Origin: Arthrobacter cryoconiti
Lineage (GTDB): Bacteria > Actinomycetota > Actinomycetes > Actinomycetales > Micrococcaceae
Assembly (NCBI RefSeq): GCF_020905375.1
Contig: NZ_JAJJBU010000034.1
Location: 1 to 40,732 of the forward strand
Direction: 5' to 3'
Length of the DNA stretch: 40,732 bases
Shown here: piece by piece, positions 8,402 through 16,480 of the stretch
How the letters are laid out: each line of letters begins with the position of its first letter
How positions within the stretch are numbered: position 1 is the stretch's first letter
Translations under genes and position numbers: made by a program
Notes under the pieces: generated by a model
What the model saw: only the letters and a program-made list of their open reading frames with translations
Database searches by the model: none
Told to the model about the DNA's origin: nothing

Positions 8402-9119
8402 GCGGGTTGGATCGGAGCAGATCGGGGAATCGATGGTGAAAGGTGGGCCAATAGTGAGCTTGCCCACACGTTATGGCCGATTCGATGTGCAGGCCTGGGT
8501 GGATTCGTCTACCGGAGCCGAGCATTTGAGCGTCAGCTCCGCCGGAGATGAAGCGCAGCGCCAGAGCGTCCCCCTAGTCAGACTTCACTCCGAATGCCTC
8601 ACCGGAGACGTTTTTGGGTCCTATCGATGTGACTGTGGGGAACAGTTGGACTATGCGCTGGCCATGATCCACCGCGAAGGAGGAACACTTGTCTATCTGC
8701 GCGGACACGAAGGCCGGGGGATCGGCCTTGCCAATAAAATGCGTGCCTATAGTCTCCAAGAAGCCGGTGCCGACACCGTGGAAGCCAATGAGCAACTAGG
8801 TCTGCCGGTAGACAGCCGCGACTATGCCGCCGCTGCCTCAATCCTGCATTCCTTGGGCCTTGTGCACATACGGCTGTTGAGTAATAACCCGCTCAAATCC
8901 GAGGACCTGTCCCGGCACGGGATTACTGTTAGCGATATTGTGCCCACTCACGTGCCGGCCAGGGCGGAAAACCTGCGGTACTTGCAAACTAAGCGTGACC
9001 GCATGCACCACGCCCTGGAACTTAGCTCCGCTGAGTCCAGGCTGGGTAGCAAAGTCGCTGTGCCTGAAAGCAATGCTGTGCACGAAACCAACAACGAGCG
9101 GAAAGGACCTGCCCTATGA
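8394..9119 (+). CDS. ribA: GTP cyclohydrolase II
   Basis: Opens GTP to 2,5-diamino-6-ribosylamino-4(3H)-pyrimidinone 5'-phosphate, the first committed step of the purine-derived branch. The zinc site is complete: Cys68, Cys79 and Cys81 in [32 protein letters not shown] (101-112) is the GTP-binding/catalytic segment. The gene overlaps the end of ribB by 8 nt and is in a different frame. The first about 20 residues are a linker-like extension before LPTRYG, where GCHII domains normally begin, so an internal start is possible; the ATG at 8394 is the first one available. It ends in an ATGA overlap with ribH. Confidence 0.94.
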   Translation: MSERVGSEQIGESMVKGGPIVSLPTRYGRFDVQAWVDSSTGAEHLSVSSAGDEAQRQSVPLVRLHSECLTGDVFGSYRCDCGEQLDYALAMIHREGGTLVYLRGHEGRGIGLANKMRAYSLQEAGADTVEANEQLGLPVDSRDYAAAASILHSLGLVHIRLLSNNPLKSEDLSRHGITVSDIVPTHVPARAENLRYLQTKRDRMHHALELSSAESRLGSKVAVPESNAVHETNNERKGPAL

Positions 9120-9604
9120 GCGGTCACGGAGCACCCACCATTGGCTTTACCCCAGCGCAGAAGGTGCAGGCGTCAACCACGAAACTTGCGATCATTGCGG
9201 CCAGCTGGCATACCGAAATCATGGACGGCCTGCTAGCCGGAGCCCTGCGTGGGGCCGCCGACGCCGGAATCCAGAACCCGACCGTTCTGCGCGTTCCCGG
9301 CACGTTTGAGCTGGCCGTCGCAGCAGCGCGGTTGGCACCAACGTTTGACGCCGTCGTCGCCCTCGGAGTGGTGATCCGTGGCGGGACTCCGCACTTTGAC
9401 TTTGTCTGCCAAGGCGCGACGATGGGTCTGACGGAAGTCAGCGTACGCACCGGGGTACCCATCGGATTCGGCGTGCTCACCTGCGACACCGAGCAGCAGG
9501 GCTTGGACCGTGCAGGATTGCCGGGTTCAGTGGAAGACAAGGGCCACGAGGCGACGACGGCGGCCTTGGCTACAGCGATGACTCTGGCCAACTTGGGTGT
9601 CTGA
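9116..9604 (+). CDS. ribH: 6,7-dimethyl-8-ribityllumazine synthase
   Basis: Condenses the pyrimidine and four-carbon intermediates to lumazine and usually forms icosahedral or pentameric shells. The substrate-binding ASWH (29-32), VPGTFEL (60-66), [16 protein letters not shown] (82-97, with catalytic His93) and [11 protein letters not shown] (118-128, with Arg132 following) are all present. The 162-aa length is standard. The start overlaps the ribA stop, and it is the last gene of the riboswitch-controlled operon. No T-run terminator follows, only a small GC-rich hairpin near 9616-9632, so read-through into hisE cannot be excluded. Confidence 0.96.
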   Translation: MSGHGAPTIGFTPAQKVQASTTKLAIIAASWHTEIMDGLLAGALRGAADAGIQNPTVLRVPGTFELAVAAARLAPTFDAVVALGVVIRGGTPHFDFVCQGATMGLTEVSVRTGVPIGFGVLTCDTEQQGLDRAGLPGSVEDKGHEATTAALATAMTLANLGV

Positions 9605-9688
9605 ATTGAAGCCTGCGGCGCACGGCTGTGCGGAGGGGTCCGTTCTGGGAGAAAGTTCACATGACGGACATTGCAGCTCGCAGAATCC

Positions 9689-9715
9689 TTGAACACGCAC
9701 TGAACCCAGTAGGCT
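9689..9715 (+). promoter_or_regulatory. Candidate hisE promoter for a leaderless transcript
   Basis: TTGAAC (9689-9694) and TAGGCT (9710-9715) form a -35/-10 pair with 15-bp spacing. The -10 ends seven bases before the GTG start of hisE, so transcription probably begins at or next to the start codon. Confidence 0.5.
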
Positions 9716-9722
9716 GGAAACC

Positions 9723-9986
9723 GTGAAAACCTTCGAATCCCTTTTTGATGAACTCAGTGCGAAAGCCGCAGCCCGGCCCGCTGGTTCCCGTACCGTTGCG
9801 GAACTAGAATCCGGCGTCCACGGTATTGGCAAGAAAGTGGTGGAGGAAGCTGCCGAGGTGTGGATGGCTGCCGAATATGAAACGGATGAGGCCTGTGCAC
9901 AAGAGATCTCTCAGCTTCTCTACCACCTCCAGGTCATGATGATCGCGAAAGGGCTGACCCTCCAAGACGTTTATAAGCATCTTTAG
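9723..9986 (+). CDS. hisE: Phosphoribosyl-ATP pyrophosphatase
   Basis: Hydrolyses PR-ATP to PR-AMP, the second step of histidine synthesis. The 87-aa all-helical MazG-like protein shows [14 protein letters not shown] (37-50) and [18 protein letters not shown] (61-78), with the metal-binding acidic residues of the superfamily in place. It is a stand-alone HisE, as usual in actinobacteria, rather than fused to HisI. The GTG start lies seven bases after a -10 box and lacks a leader. A 21-codon open frame (9661-9726) ends across the start codon. hisG follows after 90 bp. Confidence 0.93.
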   Translation: MKTFESLFDELSAKAAARPAGSRTVAELESGVHGIGKKVVEEAAEVWMAAEYETDEACAQEISQLLYHLQVMMIAKGLTLQDVYKHL

Positions 9987-10076
9987 CCACACGCTGTGGC
10001 TCTTGATGACTTAAAAAGGCGTCGGCACGACCGCCCACGCCAAAAAACGCTTGATTCGAGACGAAAGATCCTTCCC

Positions 10077-10922
10077 ATGCTTAGAGTTGCCGTTCCCAAT
10101 AAGGGTGCATTGTCCGAAGCTGCCTCAGCGATGTTGGCCGAGGCTGGCTACCGTCAGCGACGCGACAGCCGCGAATTGGTCATGGTTGACCCCGAGAACA
10201 ACGTTGAGTTCTTCTTCCTGCGCCCGCGTGACATTGCGGTTTATGTAGGGGCAGGCACCTTGGATGTGGGCATCACCGGCCGTGATCTCCTCATGGACGC
10301 CCAAGTTGAAGCCGACGAACTTCTCCCACTCGGCTTTGCCGTGTCCACATTCCGCTTTGCCGGTCCTGTGGGACATTTCAAAACGGCGGCCGAGCTTGAA
10401 GGCAAGCGCCTGGCCACCAGCTACGACGGGCTGCTGCGCGAGTACCTGGCCGAACTTGGCATCAACGCCAAAGTGGTCCGCCTGGACGGTGCAGTGGAAT
10501 CCTCCGTGCGTCTGGGTGTGGCAGACGCCATTGCCGACGTCGTTGAAACCGGCAGTACGCTCAAGGCCGCGGGTATGGAAATCTTCGGTGAGCCGATCCT
10601 AGCCTCCGAAGCACTACTGATTGGCCGGCGCGGCGTCACCTCTCCTCCCGGAGTGGAAGTACTGATACGCCGTCTACACAGTGTCCTGGTGGCGCGGCAG
10701 TATGTGCTCCTTGACTATGACGTTCCCAAGATACTCATGGAGAAAGCAACAGCACTGACACCTGGATTGGAATCGCCTACTGTTTCGCCATTGCGCGACT
10801 CGGACTGGGTGGCGGTGCGTTCCATGGTTAACGCCAAGGACACCAATCGGATCATGGATGAACTCTATGACCTTGGCGCACGCGCCATTTTGGTCAGCAG
10901 CATTCACGCCTGCCGCATCTAG
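10077..10922 (+). CDS. hisG: ATP phosphoribosyltransferase, long form
   Basis: Catalyses the first, feedback-inhibited step of histidine synthesis from ATP and PRPP. The 281-aa protein begins MLRVAVPNKGALSE, carries GITGRDLL and the PRPP-binding segment ADAIADVVETGSTLK in its periplasmic-binding-like catalytic region, and ends in the about 75-residue ACT-like regulatory domain typical of the long, HisZ-independent form. An upstream in-frame TTG-type start (9996) would add 27 unusual residues; the ATG at 10077 with GAAAGA nine bases upstream matches the family N-terminus. A 7-bp hairpin directly behind hisE (9985-10001) lacks a T-run, so hisE and hisG may share a transcript. Confidence 0.95.
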   Translation: MLRVAVPNKGALSEAASAMLAEAGYRQRRDSRELVMVDPENNVEFFFLRPRDIAVYVGAGTLDVGITGRDLLMDAQVEADELLPLGFAVSTFRFAGPVGHFKTAAELEGKRLATSYDGLLREYLAELGINAKVVRLDGAVESSVRLGVADAIADVVETGSTLKAAGMEIFGEPILASEALLIGRRGVTSPPGVEVLIRRLHSVLVARQYVLLDYDVPKILMEKATALTPGLESPTVSPLRDSDWVAVRSMVNAKDTNRIMDELYDLGARAILVSSIHACRI

Positions 10923-10949
10923 TTTTTACTACAGCTAAGGGAACCAACC

Positions 10950-11720
10950 ATGAGTGTTGCCATCAGGGTCATCCCGTGTCTGGACGTCGACGGGGGTCGC
11001 GTAGTCAAGGGCGTGAAGTTCGCGAACCTACGCGACGCCGGAGACCCAGTCGAGCTCGCCCAGCGCTATGACCGTGCCGGAGCCGACGAGCTGACGTTCC
11101 TTGACGTGACGGCATCTTCAGGTAACCGGCAAACTACCCTTGACGTGGTGTCCGCTACAGCGGGCCAGGTCTTCATCCCGCTGACCGTGGGCGGGGGAGT
11201 GCGCGAGGTTGCCGACGTTGACACACTCCTGCGTTGCGGCGCGGATAAGGCATCCATTAACACCGCGGCCATCGCCCGCCCGGCGGTCATCGATGAGATC
11301 ACTCAGCGTTTCGGCTCCCAGGTACTGGTGCTTAGCGTGGATGCCCGGCGCACTCGAGACGGGAACACGCGCTCAGGCTTTGAGGTGACAACCCATGGTG
11401 GTCGCAAAGGCACTGGCATAGACGCGATCGAGTGGGCCCGTGAAGCGGCAGAGCGAGGGGTGGGTGAAATCCTCCTGAACTCAATTGACGCCGACGGCAC
11501 GAAAGAAGGCTTTGACCTAGAACTCATCAGATTAGTCCGTGCGGCCGTCAAAGTGCCGATCATTGCTTCGGGTGGCGCCGGGAAGCCAGAGCATTTCCCG
11601 CCCGCGGTAGCCGCGGGCGCCAACGCTGTCCTGGCGGCCTCCATCTTCCACTTCGGCCCTGACCATGCCATCGCTGACGTGAAGAAAGCCATTCGAGACG
11701 CCGGCTACGAAGTCCGCTAG
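10950..11720 (+). CDS. hisF: Imidazole glycerol phosphate synthase cyclase subunit
   Basis: Uses ammonia supplied by HisH to convert PRFAR to imidazole glycerol phosphate and AICAR. The TIM barrel starts with [15 protein letters not shown] (7-21), containing catalytic Asp12; the second catalytic Asp is in LSVDARR near residue 131. LTVGGGVR and [13 protein letters not shown] are phosphate-binding loops. The 256-aa length is normal. AAGGGA precedes the ATG by about eight bases. The glutaminase partner HisH and the isomerase PriA (HisA/TrpF) are not adjacent and must be encoded elsewhere. Two tandem terminator-like hairpins follow immediately. Confidence 0.96.
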   Translation: MSVAIRVIPCLDVDGGRVVKGVKFANLRDAGDPVELAQRYDRAGADELTFLDVTASSGNRQTTLDVVSATAGQVFIPLTVGGGVREVADVDTLLRCGADKASINTAAIARPAVIDEITQRFGSQVLVLSVDARRTRDGNTRSGFEVTTHGGRKGTGIDAIEWAREAAERGVGEILLNSIDADGTKEGFDLELIRLVRAAVKVPIIASGGAGKPEHFPPAVAAGANAVLAASIFHFGPDHAIADVKKAIRDAGYEVR

Positions 11721-11784
11721 CGACGCTCGGTTACTTTCGGGGCGTTTCCCCTCGACGCTCGGTTACTTTCGGGGCGTTTTTGGA
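11721..11784 (+). terminator. Duplicated terminator-like hairpin after hisF
   Basis: A 27-bp unit (11721-11747) is repeated exactly at 11753-11779, with a third partial copy at 11785-11797. Each unit folds into a 6-bp stem (ACGCTC with GGGGCGT, one G-U pair) followed by T residues; the second copy has the longer T-run (11777-11781). The arrangement reads as a duplicated rho-independent terminator between the convergent hisF and the DinB-fold gene. Confidence 0.75.
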
Positions 11785-11794
11785 AGACGCTCGG

Positions 11795-12439
11795 TTAGAG
11801 ACCCACGACGGCTGTTTGCAAAAGTGCGACGGCGTCCGGCTGACCTTCGAAGGAGACGAGGGCTTGGCCTGTGCGTCCGTTGGCATGCATTATCAGCTCA
11901 CCGGGGTCACCGATGATTGCCACAGAGACAGCGGCCCGCTTAGCTACGTGCCGCGGGCCGGCAGAATTGACGAGTACTACGCCTAGGTCCACGCTGCGGT
12001 ATAGGATCGCGGCGCGTTTGATGAGCTCTGCCCACAAAGCTTGGGAGTAGTCGGCATCTAGCGCCCGTGGTGCCCAGCGATCGGTTGCCCGGCGAATATC
12101 TTCGGTGTGAATGAAGAACTCTATGAGATTTGCGCTGTGGTCCACCCCACGCAGTGACAAGGGTGAGAGTTTCGGTGGGCCGGCCCGGAATTTATCGATC
12201 AAGATTGCGAAGGTCTCGGGTGTGCTGGATTCGGCTGCCAGCTTCGCTGTGGCCTTTTCAGAAACTTTTTTCCATGGCTTGAACAGTAATCCTGCACCAA
12301 CCCGGGGATTGTGTTCGCGCAGGTAGAGGTGTGCGGCCAGTTCCTGGGTCCGCCATCCGTCGCACAGTGTTTTGGCACCGGGACCGGCGGCCAGCAGGGT
12401 CTCGGCGAGGACTTCACGGGATGGTTCTACAAATTGCAT
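11795..12439 (-). CDS. TIGR03085-family protein (DinB/mycothiol maleylpyruvate isomerase-like fold)
   Basis: The 214-aa protein starts [16 protein letters not shown] and contains [22 protein letters not shown] and [13 protein letters not shown], with the conserved W-x(6)-H and H-x-x-D(I/V)RR positions of the DinB/MDMPI fold. Such proteins are proposed to bind a metal and mycothiol, but this subfamily has no established reaction. An open frame extends to 12571; the ATG at 12439 is chosen because the family begins there and an extended -10 sits eight bases upstream. It is convergent with hisF and divergent from hisI, a placement seen repeatedly in Micrococcaceae; a role in histidine metabolism is not implied by sequence. 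Confidence 0.8.
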   Translation of the reverse strand: MQFVEPSREVLAETLLAAGPGAKTLCDGWRTQELAAHLYLREHNPRVGAGLLFKPWKKVSEKATAKLAAESSTPETFAILIDKFRAGPPKLSPLSLRGVDHSANLIEFFIHTEDIRRATDRWAPRALDADYSQALWAELIKRAAILYRSVDLGVVLVNSAGPRHVAKRAAVSVAIIGDPGELIMHANGRTGQALVSFEGQPDAVALLQTAVVGL

Positions 12440-12447
12440 CACTTGTG

Positions 12448-12456
12448 AAATTAGCA
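12448..12456 (-). promoter_or_regulatory. Candidate extended -10 for the TIGR03085-family gene
   Basis: On the minus strand TGCTAATTT reads as an extended -10 element ending eight bases before the chosen ATG (12439), which implies a leaderless mRNA. Confidence 0.45.
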
Positions 12457-12571
12457 TGTATTCACGCCGGTGGCACTGTGAACCGCCGTAATGTGTCCGG
12501 GAGTTGCGCGCGGGCGTTGAGACAGCTGGTCGGGTTCGTGCCACTGGTGGGATGGAGCGGGTTTTTGGCAC

Positions 12572-12577
12572 TAGAAT
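12572..12577 (+). promoter_or_regulatory. Candidate -10 box of hisI
   Basis: TAGAAT ends five bases before the first of two adjacent ATG codons (12583 and 12586). No Shine-Dalgarno sequence fits, so a leaderless hisI transcript is likely. No good -35 is seen. Confidence 0.5.
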
Positions 12578-12582
12578 TGGTG

Positions 12583-12963
12583 ATGATGACGCATAGTTCA
12601 GAACCCCAATCAGCGCTGCCCTCCGCCGTGGCCACTCTGCTCAAGCGAGACGCGCAAGGGCTGGTAGCCGCCGTCGTACAGCAGTATGACAGCCATGAGG
12701 TACTCATGCTGGGATGGATGGATGAAGAAGCCCTGCAACGGACTTTGACCAGCGGCCGCGTGACTTTCTGGTCACGGTCCCGCAGCGAATATTGGCGCAA
12801 GGGTGATACATCCGGGCATGCCCAGTATGTGAAGTCCGTGGCGATCGATTGTGACGGTGACGCACTGCTCATCAAAGTTGATCAGATCGGGGCAGCTTGT
12901 CACACCGGAACTCGCACCTGCTTCGAAGGCAGAGACTTGCCCGCCACCGTCGGCAACGCTTAG
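12583..12963 (+). CDS. hisI: Phosphoribosyl-AMP cyclohydrolase
   Basis: Opens the adenine ring of PR-AMP, the third step of histidine synthesis. The 126-aa protein has [10 protein letters not shown] (42-51), [16 protein letters not shown] (64-79), the acidic metal cluster DCDGD (89-93) and the zinc cysteines Cys90, Cys106 and Cys113. The reading frame is open back to 12331, but family comparison and the -10 at 12572-12577 place the start at one of the paired ATGs at 12583/12586. It lies just upstream of trpE (58-bp gap) and may be cotranscribed with the trp genes, a common actinobacterial arrangement. Confidence 0.95.
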   Translation: MMTHSSEPQSALPSAVATLLKRDAQGLVAAVVQQYDSHEVLMLGWMDEEALQRTLTSGRVTFWSRSRSEYWRKGDTSGHAQYVKSVAIDCDGDALLIKVDQIGAACHTGTRTCFEGRDLPATVGNA

Positions 12964-13021
12964 CCGAGCACCGCGTCGATTCGCCTCCACATGTCCGTTT
13001 GAAAAGAGAGCCTTTCACTTC

Positions 13022-14593
13022 ATGCACGATCTAGGTGTCATTAGTCCCTCCTTGGAGGAATTCCGTGAGCTCGCCCGGACGCGCCGCGTGGTCCCTGTTC
13101 ATCTGAAAGTTCTAGTGGACGCGCAAACGCCGATCGGCCTCTACCGAACTCTGGCCGCGGATGCGCCCGGGACGTTCCTTATGGAGTCGGCGGCCGTCGG
13201 CGGGGTTTGGTCGCGTTATTCGTTTATTGGTGTTCAGTCGCTGGCTACCCTCACCACTGACAACGGGGCAGCCCGCTGGCAGGGCGAACCTCCCGTGGGT
13301 GTTCCGCTGGAGGGTAATCCCGTAGCCGCGTTGGAAGCGACCTTGAAGCTGCTGGCTACCGAAAGGCTCCCCGGGCTTCCTCCCTTTACCTCTGGCTTGG
13401 TTGGCTTCGTCGGCTGGGAGGCTGTTCGCCACTGGGAGCGGTTGCCGCTACCTCCTGTGGATGATCTTAAGCTGCCGGAGCTGGCTCTAAATCTGGTGGC
13501 CGACATGGCGGTCCATGACAATGCTGAAGGCACGGTCATGCTGATCGCTAACGCGATCAACGTCAACGGCACCCATGAGAACGTCGATTCCGCCTGGTAT
13601 GACGCCGTGGACCGGGTTGAGAAAATGGTGGCCAGAATGCGGCTCCCAGTTGCCCAAGCAATGTCGGTCATGGACGTTCCGTTGGAATCATTCGCTGAAA
13701 GTGTCCATGAGCGCTGGGACCGCACAGAGTATTTGAAGTCCATCGATCGTGCCAAGGAGGCGATCGTGGACGGCGAAGTGTTCCAGGTGGTGATTTCACG
13801 CCGTTTTGAGATGGCCTGCGAGGCCTCTGCGCTGGATGTCTACCGGGTGTTACGCAACACCAACCCGAGTCCGTACATGTACCTCTACAACTTCGCTGAC
13901 GCCAATGGCCGTCCCTACTCGATCGTCGGTTCCTCCCCGGAGGCGCTCGTGACGGTCCAAGGCGGGGACGTCATCACGCACCCGATAGCTGGTTCGCGCC
14001 CCCGCGGCTCGAGCCAGGACGAGGATAAAACGCTGGCGAAGGATCTGCTGGCGGATGAAAAGGAGCGTTCCGAGCATCTCATGCTGGTGGATTTGTCACG
14101 CAACGACTTATCAAAGGTCTGCGAGCCCGGCACGGTGGAGGTCACAGCATTCATGGAGGTGGAGCGTTTTAGCCACATCATGCATCTTGTTTCCACCGTG
14201 GTGGGGAAGCTGGGGAAGAGGAAGAGCGCGTATGACGTTCTGGCCGCGACATTCCCGGCAGGGACGCTCTCTGGCGCCCCCAAACCCCGTGCCCTGCGCC
14301 TGCTCGATGAACTCGAACCTCACCGCCGTGGAATTTACGGCGGTGTGGTGGGCTATCTGGACTTTGCCGGGGATATGGATATGGCCATCACTATCCGTTC
14401 GGCGCTGCTCTTGGACGGGACAGCATACGTTCAAGCTGGTGGCGGCATAGTGGCCGATTCCGTCAATGAAACGGAAGCCGAGGAAACTGTCAACAAGGCT
14501 GCTGCACCTTTGCGGGCAGTCTACGCGGCGGCATCGCTGCGTACTTTAGACGACGGTGCCGTGCAAATGCTCCAGAGTCGGTTGGGAAAGTAA
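13022..14593 (+). CDS. trpE: Anthranilate synthase component I
   Basis: Makes anthranilate from chorismate using ammonia from TrpG. The N-terminal regulatory part includes LMESAAVGGVWSRYSFIG, the tryptophan-binding segment. The chorismate-binding domain contains HPIAGSRPRG, LVDLSRNDLSKVCEPG, TFPAGTLSGAPKPRA and GGGIVADSVNETEAEE. Length from this ATG is 523 aa, as expected. The frame is open to 12851 inside hisI, but the ATG at 13022 matches the usual start; GAGAG lies 11 bases upstream. The 58-nt leader has no Trp-codon leader peptide, so classical attenuation is not evident. TrpG and TrpD are not in this cluster. Confidence 0.95.
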   Translation: MHDLGVISPSLEEFRELARTRRVVPVHLKVLVDAQTPIGLYRTLAADAPGTFLMESAAVGGVWSRYSFIGVQSLATLTTDNGAARWQGEPPVGVPLEGNPVAALEATLKLLATERLPGLPPFTSGLVGFVGWEAVRHWERLPLPPVDDLKLPELALNLVADMAVHDNAEGTVMLIANAINVNGTHENVDSAWYDAVDRVEKMVARMRLPVAQAMSVMDVPLESFAESVHERWDRTEYLKSIDRAKEAIVDGEVFQVVISRRFEMACEASALDVYRVLRNTNPSPYMYLYNFADANGRPYSIVGSSPEALVTVQGGDVITHPIAGSRPRGSSQDEDKTLAKDLLADEKERSEHLMLVDLSRNDLSKVCEPGTVEVTAFMEVERFSHIMHLVSTVVGKLGKRKSAYDVLAATFPAGTLSGAPKPRALRLLDELEPHRRGIYGGVVGYLDFAGDMDMAITIRSALLLDGTAYVQAGGGIVADSVNETEAEETVNKAAAPLRAVYAAASLRTLDDGAVQMLQSRLGK

Positions 14594-14596
14594 GTT

Positions 14597-15193
14597 ATGA
14601 ATAACGTCAAGGCAACGCCTGTGTGGGCGCGTAAATCGACACTGATTTTGCTGGCCGTCATAGCGGCTTTGCTCGTTTTTGGTACTACCACTCAGACGTG
14701 GATTCACGTTTCTTTCGGGCAAGGACAGGTGGAGCAATCCGACCTCAATATTGCCGGTAGCAAGGCAGCGGTTTCCGTTTCGGCGCTGGCGCTCGTTGCG
14801 CTAGCGGGAACCTTGGCGTCAACTATCGCTGGAAAGATCTCCCGGATCATCACCTCAGTGATAGTCATCGCCGCAGCCGTCGGGATCATCGTCGTCGTCC
14901 TCGCTATCCTGGCGGACCCTTCAACGGCGGCCATGGCCGAAGTTGGTAAAAGCACAGGAGTAATTGGTGTGGCCAGTAACGCCAGCACCACGTGGTTTCC
15001 GGTGGCAGCTGTAGCTGCCGCCGCGCTCCTGGCAATCGCGGCAGCGCTGATTCTTTGGTTTGGTCGAGGATGGGGACTACGAAGCAAATATGAGTCTGCA
15101 TCACCTCTGGCCGCGAACGTGTCTTCGGGTGTCCCTGTGGATGACATTGACAGTTGGGATCAGCTCAGCCGGGGAGAAGACCCAACGGACTAG
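14597..15193 (+). CDS. Trp-region conserved membrane protein (Trp biosynthesis-associated)
   Basis: A 198-aa protein with four hydrophobic segments (about 16-29, 58-76, 84-106 and 133-154), matching the actinobacterial family repeatedly found between trpE and trpC. Recognisable landmarks are the TTQTWIHV after the first helix and the acidic tail with WDQLSRGEDPT. It begins three bases after trpE with GGGAAAG as ribosome-binding site. Its biochemical role is unknown; position suggests a link to tryptophan synthesis or aromatic transport. Confidence 0.85.
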   Translation: MNNVKATPVWARKSTLILLAVIAALLVFGTTTQTWIHVSFGQGQVEQSDLNIAGSKAAVSVSALALVALAGTLASTIAGKISRIITSVIVIAAAVGIIVVVLAILADPSTAAMAEVGKSTGVIGVASNASTTWFPVAAVAAAALLAIAAALILWFGRGWGLRSKYESASPLAANVSSGVPVDDIDSWDQLSRGEDPTD

Positions 15194-15288
15194 CGTGAGT
15201 CCACGTCCTGGGCTTCGCGCCGGTTCGGTTTCCACCAGTAACTAATGGCAGAATGTATTGCAGTATCCGCGTCAAAGGGAGATTTACT

Positions 15289-15573
15289 ATGAGCAACAAA
15301 TCGGCCACCACCTCCACCACCGTGTCAACGCAAGAGCCCATGGACCATAGTGTTGAAATTGGTCATGGAAACAGCCCTGCTGCTTGGACCTGCGTAGCTA
15401 TCATGCTGGTGGGCACGATCGTTGGTTGCGTTGCGTTCACCATCGGTGAAAGTGCCACTATTTTGTTTTGGGTCGGTGTCGGCATCATTGCTGTCGGTCT
15501 CGTTGCGGGTATCGCCATGAAGGCTGCCGGCTACGGCGTCGAGGGAAGCAAGCTGAAGAACACCGGTCACTGA
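15289..15573 (+). CDS. HGxxPAAW-family small membrane protein
   Basis: A 94-aa protein carrying the name-giving GHGNSPAAW motif (26-34) followed by two transmembrane helices (about 37-55 and 60-77). The frame opens at 15253, but AAAGGGA at 15275-15281 sits correctly for the ATG at 15289. The family occurs next to trp genes in many Actinobacteria and has no assigned function. The trpC start follows one base after the stop. Confidence 0.85.
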   Translation: MSNKSATTSTTVSTQEPMDHSVEIGHGNSPAAWTCVAIMLVGTIVGCVAFTIGESATILFWVGVGIIAVGLVAGIAMKAAGYGVEGSKLKNTGH

Positions 15574-15574
15574 G

Positions 15575-16405
15575 GTGAGCGTTTTGCAGGACATCATTGC
15601 TGGCGTTCGGGAAGATCTGGACGTCCGCAAGCAGGCTGTGAGCCTTGAAGAACTGCACAAGCGCGTAGCACTAGCTCCTCCGGCCCGCGACGGTCTGGCG
15701 GCGTTGGGCGGCACTGATACCGCCCGTACAGAGCTGAAGGTTATCGCTGAGGTCAAGCGTCGAAGCCCGTCAAAAGGTGATCTGGCCGGTATAACCGATC
15801 CAGCGGCATTGGCAGCCCAGTACAACGATGGCGGAGCGTCGGTCATCAGTGTCCTGACGGAGAAGAGACGCTTTGGCGGATCCCTAGCGGATTTGGATGC
15901 CGTGCGTGCGGCCGTTGATATCCCAGTACTGCGCAAGGACTTTACCTGCGATCCCTACATGATTTGGGAAGCCCGCGCACACGGAGCCGATCTAGTGCTA
16001 CTGATCGTTGCCGCGCTTCGCGATGACGAATTGCGTGACTATCTGGCCCTGACACACGAACTAGGCATGAACGCGATCGTCGAGACGCATACAGCCCAAG
16101 AGATAGAGCGGGCAGTTAGTGTGGGGGCAAAGATCATCGGCATCAATGTGCGCAACCTCAAGACCCTTGACGTGGATCGCGGCGTTTTTGCGGCCTTGGC
16201 CGGGATGATTCCCCAGGGGCAAGTAGTCATTGCCGAGTCCGGCGTGCGGGACGCGGAAGATGTGGCACATTATGCTAGCCACGGTGCCACTGCCATTCTG
16301 GTCGGGGAAGCTCTTGTTAAAGACGCTACTCCGCGAGAACGAATCACCGAATTCAAAATTGCCGGGGCCCAGGCAATCCGGCGTGGGCTCATTGGCGCCG
16401 AATAG
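15575..16405 (+). CDS. trpC: Indole-3-glycerol phosphate synthase
   Basis: Closes the indole ring from CdRP. TIM-barrel motifs are [14 protein letters not shown] (about 55-68), [12 protein letters not shown] (about 91-102), PVLRKDF (about 117-123), and [12 protein letters not shown] near the C-terminus; catalytic Lys and Glu positions are intact. The 276-aa length fits the monofunctional form, so the preceding TrpF step is expected to be done by PriA elsewhere. Start is the GTG at 15575, almost touching the previous stop; a TTG at 15584 with GAGGTG six bases upstream is an alternative that would remove three residues. Confidence 0.95.
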   Translation: MSVLQDIIAGVREDLDVRKQAVSLEELHKRVALAPPARDGLAALGGTDTARTELKVIAEVKRRSPSKGDLAGITDPAALAAQYNDGGASVISVLTEKRRFGGSLADLDAVRAAVDIPVLRKDFTCDPYMIWEARAHGADLVLLIVAALRDDELRDYLALTHELGMNAIVETHTAQEIERAVSVGAKIIGINVRNLKTLDVDRGVFAALAGMIPQGQVVIAESGVRDAEDVAHYASHGATAILVGEALVKDATPRERITEFKIAGAQAIRRGLIGAE

Positions 16406-16480
16406 CCCACAACAATTTTCCGCTACAGCTACGGACATCATTTTCCCGCAACACCAATTACGAACAGGACGGTAGAACTG

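Noticed and set aside
12964-13021. Possible trp attenuator or leader peptide before trpE
   Set aside because: The leader is 58 nt, has no Trp codons and no competing hairpins with a T-run.
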